Source of the DNA: Clostridia bacterium
Lineage (GTDB): Bacteria > Bacillota > Clostridia > Oscillospirales > CAG-272
Direction of reading: 5' to 3'
Length of the DNA: 64,000 nucleotides
Assembly: GCA_017547755.1 (NCBI GenBank)
Contig: JAFYOX010000027.1
Location: 1-64,000, forward strand
Part shown: piece by piece, positions 56,886 to 64,000 of the stretch
How the letters are laid out: every line of letters starts with the position of its first letter
Position numbering within the stretch: position 1 is the stretch's first letter
Position numbers and translations under genes: made by a program
Notes under the pieces: model-generated
What the model was told of the DNA's origin: nothing
The model's database searches: none
What the model saw: the letters and a program-made list of their open reading frames with translations, nothing else

Positions 56886-59867
56886 TCAGATCACCGCCGC
56901 AAGGCTGCGGAGACGGATCTTGACTGCGCCGAGGTTGGTGATTTCGTCGATCTTGATCTGGGTATAGTACTTCCCTTCCTTTTCGAGGAGGCGCTTGACT
57001 TCGTCCGTGGTGATCGCGTCCACGCCGCAGCCGAACGAAACGAGCTGTACGAGCTGGACGTCCTTGTTTTCCGCCGCGTAGACCGCACTGCGGTACAGAC
57101 GGGAGTGATACGTCCACTGGTTCAGGACGTGAACGTCCGGGGTATCCGCGAGACGGTAGACCGCGTCTTCCGAAACGACTGCGAAGCCGAGCGAGACAGC
57201 CAGCTTGTCGATGCCGTGACCGATCTCGCTGTCCACGTGGTACGGACGTCCGGCGAGGATCATGATGGGCTTGCCGTTGTCGCGTGCCCACTTGACGGCG
57301 CGTTCGCCTTCCGCGGCGATGTCGTTCATGTACGCGTCGTATTCCGCGAAGCCGGCGTCGACCGCCTTTCTGACTTCGGATTTCTTCAGGTCGGGATAAT
57401 GCGGCTTGAGTTCTTCGTAAAGTCCGCGCGCGAGTTCCTTTCTGCTGTTCACGCTGAGGTAGGGGTACAGGAAGCGCTTGCCGCGGAGGATATCCATGTT
57501 GCCGCGCAGGAGTTCGCTGTAGTAGGCGACAACGGGGCAGTTGTAATGGTTGTCGGAGGCGTGTTCGTCGATGTTCCACGTCAGACGGGGATAGAAGATG
57601 GTGTCCGCACCCATGGCGACGAGCTGTTCGACGTGACCGTGCATGATCTTTGCGGGATAGCACGCCGTATCGGACGGGATCGAGAACTGTCCGAGTTCGT
57701 ACGTACGGCGGGTGGAGTTGCCGGAAATGACCGGCGTGAAGCCGAGATTTTCAAAAATTCCGTGCCACAGCGGGAGCAGCTCGAACATTCCGAGCGCCAT
57801 CGGGAAGCCGATGACACCGCGTCTGCCGACGTTTTCCGGGATCCTGTCCGGGCACATCGACAGCAGACGGTTCCGCTTGTATTCGTGCAGGTTCGGCATA
57901 TCTGCATTGACGTTTTCGATGCCGAGTCCCTTTTCGCACTTGTTGCCGGAGATGAAGCGCGCGCCGCCCGAGAAGGTATTGACGGTCAGCAGGCAGTTGT
58001 TCGTGCATCCGCGGCAGGTGGTGGTCTTCGATGTATGGGTGAAGGAGATCAGGTTTTCATGGGAAATGAGGTTTGTCTGTGCGGGAACGTGCGCCTTTGC
58101 GTAAAGTGCCGCACCGTAGGCGCCCATCAGACCGGCGATGGCGGGACGGATGACGTTCCGGCCGATCTCGCGCTCAAACGCGCGGAGTACCGCGTCGTTG
58201 AGGAAGGTACCGCCCTGTACGACGATGTTCTGACCGAGTTCGTCGGGAGAATGTGCGCGGATGACCTTGTAGATCGCGTTCTTGACGACGCTCTGGGAAA
58301 GCCCTGCGGAGATATCTTCCACGGTCGCGCCGTCCTTCTGGGACTGCTTGACCTGGGAGTTCATGAAGACTGTGCAGCGGCTGCCGAGGTTGACCGGCGC
58401 TTCCGCGAACAGACCCTTTTTCGCAAATTCTTCCGCGGTATGGTGCATGCTGCGTGCGAAGGTTTCGATGAACGAGCCGCAGCCGGACGAGCAGGCTTCG
58501 TTGAGCATGATGCTGTCGACCGCACCGTTCCGGATGCGGAAGCATTTGATGTCCTGTCCGCCGATGTCGAGGATGAAGTCGACGTCGGGCTTGAAATATT
58601 TTGCGGCGGTGTAGTGCGCGACGGTTTCGACGATGCCGTGGTCGACGCCGAGCGCGTGGCGGATCAGTTCTTCCCCGTAGCCGGTGACGGACGAGGAAAC
58701 GATGGTCACGCGGTCGCCGCAGAGGTTATAGATCTCGGTGAGCTGAGCGCGGACGATCTCGACGGGATTGCCGCGGTTGCTGCTGTAATACTGGTAGAGG
58801 ATGCGGCAGTCTTCGCCGATGAGGGTGAGCTTGGTGGTGGTACTGCCGCAGTCGATGCCGAGGTAGGCACGTCCGCTGTAGTCGTGGATATCGACGAGAT
58901 CGACGGACGCTTGCGCATGGCGGTCGGCGAATGCGCGGTATTCCGCTTCGTCCCGGAACAGGGGTTCGGTACGTGCGGAAGTGGAGGCGATCTTCGCGTG
59001 CTCGATGGCGTCAAGAAGGGAGTCGGTCGTCCACGTACGGTCGGACGCGGATTCGGAGTAGAGCGCCGCGCCGAGAGCCACGGCAATGCGGGCATATTCG
59101 GGGAAGATCGCGTTTTCCGGGGAGAGCTTCAGGGTTTCGACGAAGCGTTCGCGCAGACCCTTGCAGAAATAGAGCGGACCGCCGAGGAACATGACGCGGC
59201 CTTCGATCTTTCGACCCTGTGCGAGACCGGCGATGGTCTGGTTGACGACCGCCTGATAGATGCTGGCGGCAACGTCGGCTTTGGATGCACCCTGATTGAG
59301 CAGGGGCTGGACGTCGGTCTTTGCGAACACACCGCAGCGGGAAGCGATCGGATAGAGTTTCTTATGCTGCAGGGAGAGTTCGTCGAGTTCGTCGGGAGTG
59401 ACGTCGAGAAGGGACGCCATCTGGTCGATGAACGCGCCCGTACCGCCGGCACAGGTGCCGTTCATGCGTTCGTCGCAGCCGCCGTCGAAGAAAATGATCT
59501 TTGCGTCCTCGCCGCCGAGTTCGATGACGGCGGAGGTGTCGGGCTCGATCTGACGGATAACTTCCCCGGTCGCCCAGACTTCCTGGACGAAGGGGATGCC
59601 CGCCGCGTTGGCGAGTCCGAGACCCGCGGAACCGGAGAGCGCGGCGGTGAAGGATTCTCCGCCGATAATTTTTCCGGCTTCGCGCACGAGTCCGGTGAGG
59701 GTCTCGCGGATCTTTGCGAAGTGACGGACGTAGCGTTCGAAGAGGAGCTTGCCCTGTTTCACCACGGCGATCTTCGCGGTGGTGGAGCCGACATCAAGCC
59801 CCATGGTGATGCCGGAAGGAGCAGAGGTATTATGTTTATCAAGTGCGCTGTTTGCCAAAGTTCGCAC
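56886..59867 (-). CDS. Acyl-CoA dehydratase activase, tandem BcrA/BadF/HgdC ATPase domains plus DUF2229
   Basis: A 993-aa protein with two ASKHA ATPase domains: first about 15-270 (GITMGLDVGSTTAKIAVVKQG, VIELGGEDAKIIFFDGG, MNGTCAGGTGAFIDQMA with the cluster-ligand Cys) and second about 330-600 (AYLGIDCGSTTTKLTLIGED, FILDIGGQDIKCFRI, ACSSGCGSFIETFA). A DUF2229 region (about 650-980) with a Cys-rich CRGCTNNCLLTV motif follows. It would use ATP to push an electron onto the dehydratase encoded downstream. It has its own promoter (59929-59957) and a GGACGG-type ribosome site. Confidence 0.92.
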   Translation of the reverse strand: MRTLANSALDKHNTSAPSGITMGLDVGSTTAKIAVVKQGKLLFERYVRHFAKIRETLTGLVREAGKIIGGESFTAALSGSAGLGLANAAGIPFVQEVWATGEVIRQIEPDTSAVIELGGEDAKIIFFDGGCDERMNGTCAGGTGAFIDQMASLLDVTPDELDELSLQHKKLYPIASRCGVFAKTDVQPLLNQGASKADVAASIYQAVVNQTIAGLAQGRKIEGRVMFLGGPLYFCKGLRERFVETLKLSPENAIFPEYARIAVALGAALYSESASDRTWTTDSLLDAIEHAKIASTSARTEPLFRDEAEYRAFADRHAQASVDLVDIHDYSGRAYLGIDCGSTTTKLTLIGEDCRILYQYYSSNRGNPVEIVRAQLTEIYNLCGDRVTIVSSSVTGYGEELIRHALGVDHGIVETVAHYTAAKYFKPDVDFILDIGGQDIKCFRIRNGAVDSIMLNEACSSGCGSFIETFARSMHHTAEEFAKKGLFAEAPVNLGSRCTVFMNSQVKQSQKDGATVEDISAGLSQSVVKNAIYKVIRAHSPDELGQNIVVQGGTFLNDAVLRAFEREIGRNVIRPAIAGLMGAYGAALYAKAHVPAQTNLISHENLISFTHTSKTTTCRGCTNNCLLTVNTFSGGARFISGNKCEKGLGIENVNADMPNLHEYKRNRLLSMCPDRIPENVGRRGVIGFPMALGMFELLPLWHGIFENLGFTPVISGNSTRRTYELGQFSIPSDTACYPAKIMHGHVEQLVAMGADTIFYPRLTWNIDEHASDNHYNCPVVAYYSELLRGNMDILRGKRFLYPYLSVNSRKELARGLYEELKPHYPDLKKSEVRKAVDAGFAEYDAYMNDIAAEGERAVKWARDNGKPIMILAGRPYHVDSEIGHGIDKLAVSLGFAVVSEDAVYRLADTPDVHVLNQWTYHSRLYRSAVYAAENKDVQLVQLVSFGCGVDAITTDEVKRLLEKEGKYYTQIKIDEITNLGAVKIRLRSLAAVI

Positions 59868-59928
59868 CGTCCTTTATGATACAGAATAATGGGAGATACG
59901 CCTTTGAGCGTATTCCGCATCATTATAT

Positions 59929-59957
59929 ATCATACCGCAAAACAGCACGAAAGTCAA
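59929..59957 (-). promoter_or_regulatory. Promoter for the activase-dehydratase operon
   Basis: On the minus strand TTGACT (59952-59957), 17 bp, TATGAT (59929-59934). The 332-bp gap 59868-60199 otherwise holds a hairpin AATCCCC/GGGGATT at 60036-60058 and the dapF promoter; no gene is visible. Confidence 0.7.
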
Positions 59958-60136
59958 AGGTATTTTTTGAATTATTCTCTTAAAATGTTAACTTGTGTCG
60001 ATGATTGCCTTCCGGAGACAATACGAAGTGCGAAGAATCCCCGGTATTGCGGGGGATTATCAGATATTGTTTTGTGCAGATTTCCCCAGCGGCTTTCTCC
60101 GAACGATCCGCACTCACTCTCCCCAAAAGAACCCCC

Positions 60137-60165
60137 TTGACAATCCCGCCGGAATATTGCATAAT
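60137..60165 (+). promoter_or_regulatory. Promoter for dapF
   Basis: TTGACA (60137-60142), 17 bp, CATAAT (60160-60165); about 34 nt before the ATG. Confidence 0.75.
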
Positions 60166-60199
60166 AAAAAGACAGAAAAACCGAGTTCCGGAGGTCTTT

Positions 60200-61075
60200 A
60201 TGAAATCGATTGCCTTCACGAAAATGCACGGTGCCGGAAACGACTATATCTATCTTGATTTTATCACCGGGACGCCGTCTTCCGACGGTTTTCTGACTCC
60301 GGACGATATTCCGGCGCTGTGTCCGGTGATGTCGCCGCGGCATACGTCGGTGGGATCGGACGGGATGGTCGGAATATGTCCGGCGGAGGATCCGGAGAAC
60401 GACGCGCGGATGCGGATGTTCAACGCGGACGGGAGCGAGTCGGCGATGTGCGGCAACGCGATCCGGTGCGTGGCGAAATATCTGTACGACCGCGGGATCG
60501 TGAACAAAGAAACGATGCGGATCGAGACGGGCGCGGGCGTGAAGAAACTTGCGCTGACCGTGGAAAACGGGGTCTGTACCCGGGTCTGCGCGGATATGGG
60601 GATCGCCGAAACCGATCCGGCAAAGGTGCCGGTCATCGGGTACGATGCCCCGGTGATCGGTCGGGACTGCGTTCTCGGCGGTGAAAAATACCGTGCCGTC
60701 ATGCTGTCCATGGGGAATCCGCACTGCGTCATCTTCACGGACGATCCCGATGCCGTCGATCTTGAAGAGATCGGTCCCCGCATCGAAAACGATCCGCAGT
60801 TCCCCGAACGGGTGAACGCGGAATTTGTCCGTGTCCTCGGCAGAAACGAGCTGCAGATGCGCGTCTGGGAACGCGGTTCCGGCGAGACCTACGCCTGCGG
60901 TACCGGAACCTGTGCGTCGGCAGCGGCGGCGGTGCTCTGCGGATACTGCCCGTACGGAGAACCGGTCACGGTCCATCTGCGCGGCGGCGACCTGGTCATC
61001 ACGGTCACGGACGACCTGCGCGTTACGATGGAAGGCGGCGCCTCCACGGTGTACGACGGCGTGTATTACCTGTAA
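60200..61075 (+). CDS. dapF: Diaminopimelate epimerase
   Basis: A 291-aa epimerase converting LL- to meso-diaminopimelate for lysine and peptidoglycan. FTKMHGAGNDYIYLDF opens the fold; the two catalytic Cys are in ESAMCGNAIRCVAKYL and ETYACGTGTCASAAAA. GGAGG lies 7 nt before the ATG at 60200; the frame is open further upstream but crosses the promoter. It implies a DAP-type peptidoglycan. Confidence 0.96.
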   Translation: MKSIAFTKMHGAGNDYIYLDFITGTPSSDGFLTPDDIPALCPVMSPRHTSVGSDGMVGICPAEDPENDARMRMFNADGSESAMCGNAIRCVAKYLYDRGIVNKETMRIETGAGVKKLALTVENGVCTRVCADMGIAETDPAKVPVIGYDAPVIGRDCVLGGEKYRAVMLSMGNPHCVIFTDDPDAVDLEEIGPRIENDPQFPERVNAEFVRVLGRNELQMRVWERGSGETYACGTGTCASAAAAVLCGYCPYGEPVTVHLRGGDLVITVTDDLRVTMEGGASTVYDGVYYL

Positions 61076-61112
61076 GAAAAACAAATTACATAAAAATAAA
61101 GGAAACATCATC

Positions 61113-61931
61113 ATGCACACGAAAGAATCTATTCTCAATGATCTTGCACGGATGAACGCACCGCGCGACAAGGTTGTGCTCGTTCATACGTCCCTCCGCG
61201 CGGTCGGCGAAGTCGAAGGCCGCGGCGAAGCGTTCCTCGAAGCCCTCATCGAATATTTCACCGCCGACGGCGGTCTTCTGCTGATCCCGACCCATACGTG
61301 GGCAAGCCTCGGCGAAACCGACGTCACCCTCGATATGTCCTCCGACAAGACCTGCATCGGTACCCTGCCGAGCATCGCGGCACGTCATCCGATGGCGCAC
61401 CGCTCCCTGCATCCGACGCACTCCATGTGCGCGTTTGACGGCAAAACCATGGCCGGCGAACCCGGTCCCGCGGAAGACTACATCGCCGGTGAAGTTATGG
61501 TCGATACGTCCACCTCGCCGCAGGGATGCTACGGCCGCGTGTACGATATGGGCGGCAGGATCCTTCTTGTCGGTGTCGGCCACAACCGCGATACCTACAT
61601 CCACTCCGTGGAAGAACGTCTGGACGTTCCGAACCGTCTGTCCGTGAATCATGTTCCCACCAGGATCCGTCTTAAGTCCGGCGACGTGATCGAACGTCCG
61701 ATCCGTCACCATCATGCCGAAGGCATCAAGGACGTTTCCGCACGCTATCCGAAGTACGAACCCGCGTTCCGTCTGCACGGCGCGATCGAAGACGGCAAGA
61801 TCGGCAATGCGGCGGTACAGCTCTGCGACGCACGGAAGATGGCGGAAGTGGTGGAACTGGTGCGCGTACGCTCCGGCGGCATCGAACTCATGGGGGACGA
61901 AGAACCGCTGGATCCGAAGTTCTACGAATAA
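61113..61931 (+). CDS. AAC(3)-family N-acetyltransferase
   Basis: A 272-aa member of the antibiotic N-acetyltransferase (AAC(3)) fold: VVLVHTSLRAVGEVEGRGEAFLEAL, GLLLIPTHTW, FDMSSDKT-like LDMSSDKTCIGTLP, AHRSLHPTHSMCAFG-like HPTHSMCAFDG, and RILLVGVGHNRDTYIHSVEE. Related enzymes acetylate the 3-amino group of aminoglycosides, but chromosomal homologues in gut Clostridia are common and often of unknown natural substrate, so resistance cannot be assumed. It lies 37 bp after dapF with an AAAGGAA site. Confidence 0.88.
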   Translation: MHTKESILNDLARMNAPRDKVVLVHTSLRAVGEVEGRGEAFLEALIEYFTADGGLLLIPTHTWASLGETDVTLDMSSDKTCIGTLPSIAARHPMAHRSLHPTHSMCAFDGKTMAGEPGPAEDYIAGEVMVDTSTSPQGCYGRVYDMGGRILLVGVGHNRDTYIHSVEERLDVPNRLSVNHVPTRIRLKSGDVIERPIRHHHAEGIKDVSARYPKYEPAFRLHGAIEDGKIGNAAVQLCDARKMAEVVELVRVRSGGIELMGDEEPLDPKFYE

Positions 61932-61974
61932 TTTTCGGCGGAAACGCTCGAAAAAACGAACAGGAGGGAAGAGA

Positions 61975-63315
61975 TTGCCGTATCAGATTTTTATCAGTTA
62001 CCGGAGAGAGGGCGGTGCGGAATTGGCGCACCTGCTGTATACCCGATTGTCAATGGACGGATATGAAGTGTTCTTTGATGTGGAGGGTATGCGTGCCGGA
62101 AAGTTCAACCGTCAGCTGTATGAGCGGATCGAAGAATGTGGCGATATATTGGTAATTCTTCCGCCCAACGCCCTTGATTTTCGTAACACGGAAGAGGATT
62201 GGGTCAGAATGGAAATTGCCCATGCACTGAAAGAAAAGAAAAATGTGATTCCTGTGCTCATGCGCAATTTTGAATGGCCCGAGGAATTACCGGAGAATAT
62301 TTCCGAATTGAAATATTGTCAGGGTGTCAGTGCCAGTATGGAGTATTTTGATGCGGTCTATGAACGGCTCAAACAGCTCCTGCGGGTACAGCCGGGAAAA
62401 GAGGGGAAAGGTGTCAGCGATGACGCCAGTGTCTTCACAATGGAAGAACAGCTGCATCACGGAGAGGTTCTGCTTGCCAACGGCTGTTTTCAGGAAGCGG
62501 GAGAACTGTATGACAGGATTCTCTTGCAGAAAGTGGGATGCGGGGACGCTTATCTCGGCAGACTGATGGCATCCTGCGGGATCCGGGACAAGGAGCAGTT
62601 CAGAAAATATTTCAGCCGGAATCTGCTTAGCAGGGAGATTGACTTTAAAATGGCGCAGGAATATGCGGATCCCGTGCTCATGGAGTATCTGGAGAGTCTG
62701 AAAGTTCCGGAATGCAGAGAACATGCTGCCGAAGCCGTACACAAATGCTTGCGGTGCGAGGAACTTCTGTGTGATCTCTGTGCCCATACGGTTTCCTGTG
62801 AGGAATGGGGGGAAGATAAAGATCCGCCGTGGCCCGTTGGCAAGGCACTTTGTCCTTCGTGTGTGGATCTGCTGCGCGGACACATCAGGAGAATGATCGG
62901 AAGATGCAGAATAAAGATTGTCTTTCATATGAGCCTGGTGCTCCTTCTGATCGTCATGAGCTTGCTGCTGTCTGAGGGAGAGGTGAGTTCCTTTTTTATA
63001 GGAATAGGCTTCGGTGGAATGGTGATATATTTCGTCCGTCAGCTTTTCTGTGCACATACCTGGTGGAATTCCGGAGAAACCTTTGGTCTTGCGGGATGGA
63101 TAATACTGCTCCTTCTGAAGATTCTGCTGTTTTCCCTGCTCACCCCGATTGTTCTTCTGTGGAGCCTTGTGCGAAGCGTGTTATGGCTGGTTCGGATTGC
63201 GCAGCTGCAGAAACTGGATGACTGCCGGACCGATTTTGTTTATTGTGAGCTTGTGAAGATCACAAGAGCAGTACACAGTTCGGAACCGGACTGGGAGAAC
63301 CCGCAGATACAATAA
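61975..63315 (+). CDS. TIR-domain protein with TPR-like, zinc-finger and membrane segments
   Basis: A 446-aa protein starting at TTG (61975) with AGGAGG 7 nt upstream. Residues 1-136 form a TIR domain (YQIFISYRREGG; DWVRMEIAHAL with E80 as likely catalytic Glu; NVIPVLM..FEWP). A helical, TPR-like segment follows (about 155-215). Residues 256-296 hold seven Cys and two His in CxxC pairs (258/261, 266/269, 293/296), probably a zinc finger of B-box or ribbon type. The C-terminal part has three or four membrane helices (about 308-326, 332-350, 362-400). It could be an NAD-cleaving or signalling TIR at the membrane; defence or regulatory role not shown. Confidence 0.85.
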   Translation: MPYQIFISYRREGGAELAHLLYTRLSMDGYEVFFDVEGMRAGKFNRQLYERIEECGDILVILPPNALDFRNTEEDWVRMEIAHALKEKKNVIPVLMRNFEWPEELPENISELKYCQGVSASMEYFDAVYERLKQLLRVQPGKEGKGVSDDASVFTMEEQLHHGEVLLANGCFQEAGELYDRILLQKVGCGDAYLGRLMASCGIRDKEQFRKYFSRNLLSREIDFKMAQEYADPVLMEYLESLKVPECREHAAEAVHKCLRCEELLCDLCAHTVSCEEWGEDKDPPWPVGKALCPSCVDLLRGHIRRMIGRCRIKIVFHMSLVLLLIVMSLLLSEGEVSSFFIGIGFGGMVIYFVRQLFCAHTWWNSGETFGLAGWIILLLLKILLFSLLTPIVLLWSLVRSVLWLVRIAQLQKLDDCRTDFVYCELVKITRAVHSSEPDWENPQIQ

Positions 63316-63319
63316 TGAC

Positions 63320-63378
63320 AAAAAAGACCTTCTCGGCTGTTTTCGGCATGAAAATAACGAGGAAGTCTTTTTGCTTTT
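63320..63378 (+). terminator. Terminator after the TIR gene
   Basis: AAAAGACCTTCTCG and CGAGGAAGTCTTTTT form an imperfect stem around a loop near 63340-63355, followed by TTTTTGCTTTTTTG. Confidence 0.7.
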
Positions 63379-63448
63379 TTGTTTGTGAAAATTCACCAAA
63401 TTAAATTTGTAATTATTTAATATAACCAACGAATCCGTTGATAAAACC

Positions 63449-63477
63449 TTGACGGACGACGGAGATTGTGCTATACT
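63449..63477 (+). promoter_or_regulatory. Promoter for the last solute-binding protein gene
   Basis: TTGACG (63449-63454), 17 bp, TATACT (63472-63477) with an extended TGC before the -10; a leader of about 55 nt ends in AAGGAGA. Confidence 0.8.
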
Positions 63478-63537
63478 CCTTTTATCGAAAGACTGGAACG
63501 CAGTGAATTTTACGAATTTCAATAAGGAGAACCCATC

Positions 63538-64000
63538 ATGAAGAAGACCCTTGCTCTTGTTCTTGCTCTGCTGATGCTGGTGCCGACGTTCGCATCCTGC
63601 TCCGAGCAGACGTCCGATGAAGACACTTCCACGACCACCACACCGACCGCCGGTGAGGAAGAGATCGTTCCGGAAGAAACCGAAGAACCCGACCCGTTCG
63701 AAGAAATCGATTTCGACGGCCGTGAATTCCGTTTCTACACCTCCGTTGACGAAACCGACGCGACGAACGCCGACAAGTTCATCCGCGGTCTCGGCGAAAC
63801 CAACGGCGAAATCGTAAACGACGCGGTTTACGCGCGCAACCTGTTTGTATCCGAACTTCTCGGCATCACGCTGAAGTTCACCGAAGCAAACTTCTCCTAC
63901 AGCAACCACGAAGCGTCCATCAAGAGCCTTGTTATGGCAGGCGCGGACGAATTCGACGTTATCACGCAGGACCTTATGGCTCTCTCCGGTCTGGCGTCCG
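63538..64000 (+). CDS. Extracellular solute-binding lipoprotein, N-terminal part (cut by window end)
   Basis: The first 154 codons of a lipoprotein: signal peptide MKKTLALVLALLMLVPTFASC with lipobox Cys21, a Thr/Glu/Pro-rich linker, then DFDGREFRFYTS, VNDAVYARNLFVSELLGITL and ADEFDVITQDL, matching the three other solute-binding proteins in the window, especially in the RN..V.E segment. The reading frame is still open at the last base. Its promoter is consensus-like. Permease genes could follow outside the window. Confidence 0.88.
   Translation, partial: MKKTLALVLALLMLVPTFASCSEQTSDEDTSTTTTPTAGEEEIVPEETEEPDPFEEIDFDGREFRFYTSVDETDATNADKFIRGLGETNGEIVNDAVYARNLFVSELLGITLKFTEANFSYSNHEASIKSLVMAGADEFDVITQDLMALSGLAS

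Noticed and set aside
57105..59879. Open frame of 924 codons on the plus strand
   Set aside because: It is antisense to the activase gene, whose two ATPase domains are intact; the frame has no recognisable domain.

Overview
The window reads as a chromosome fragment of a fairly GC-rich member of the Clostridia, probably an Oscillospiraceae/Ruminococcaceae-type gut or rumen bacterium. This rests on gene content and order: noc-parA-parB with rsmG, a maf/DUF4321/mreBCD block, zapA next to a U32 peptidase, BcrA/HgdB-type acyl-CoA dehydratase activators, DUF6472 and DUF3021 proteins, several Clostridia-style lipoprotein solute-binding proteins, and Shine-Dalgarno plus sigma-A promoters with 17-bp spacers. 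I see no rRNA, tRNA, phage, IS transposase or CRISPR array.

Layout. 1-5.0 kb: an intergenic repeat, an orphan solute-binding lipoprotein (minus), then a plus-strand operon of a UBA-like/DUF4342 protein, a response regulator and a sensor kinase. 5.3-8.9 kb: a membrane-anchored MORN-repeat protein, a GH42-like glycoside hydrolase and a small membrane protein. 8.98-24.1 kb: a long minus-strand housekeeping block read from zapA down through U32 peptidase, dut, DUF4321, maf, mreB, mreC, mreD, dusB, a flavin reductase, an MGDG-synthase-like glycosyltransferase, rsmG, noc, parA and parB. A perfect parS site sits just upstream of the parA promoter. This is the origin-proximal chromosome segregation and cell-shape neighbourhood of Firmicutes, though dnaA is not in the window.

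24.4-37.4 kb: a carbohydrate region with an SGNH hydrolase and solute-binding protein (plus), then two Gfo/Idh/MocA oxidoreductases, an AraC regulator, a GH18 protein, a sulfatase-fold protein and two TIM-barrel epimerases (minus), and another solute-binding protein (plus). 37.6-44.4 kb: RluA-type pseudouridine synthase, class B penicillin-binding protein, endonuclease III, CCA-adding-type nucleotidyltransferase and a diacylglycerol-kinase-like lipid kinase. 45.3-48.4 kb: RNHCP protein, tcdA, a TtcA-like tRNA thiolase, an ECF transporter S component with a structured leader, and a small Cys/acid-rich membrane protein. 48.6-53.5 kb: XRE regulator plus S41-like protein, then an ABC-LytTR-DUF3021 cassette. 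53.6-59.9 kb (minus): an acyl-CoA synthetase-like enzyme and the two-gene dehydratase/activase system. 60.2-64 kb: dapF, an AAC(3)-family acetyltransferase, a TIR-zinc-finger-membrane protein, and the start of a fourth solute-binding lipoprotein.

The most unusual material lies between genes. Two families of palindromic repeats recur. Family B (six copies, about 190 to 680 bp) is built from arms of successive hairpins whose stem sequences vary in step, each arm carrying an intrinsic terminator around a conserved core. Family A (at least eight copies) is a 34-52-bp GGGGAAAAC/GTTTTCCCC palindrome, sometimes paired into larger inverted units. Other leads are the switch-like leader of the ECF gene, the TIR-zinc-membrane protein whose TIR core looks like a SARM1-type NADase, and a sulfatase lacking the usual formylglycine motif.
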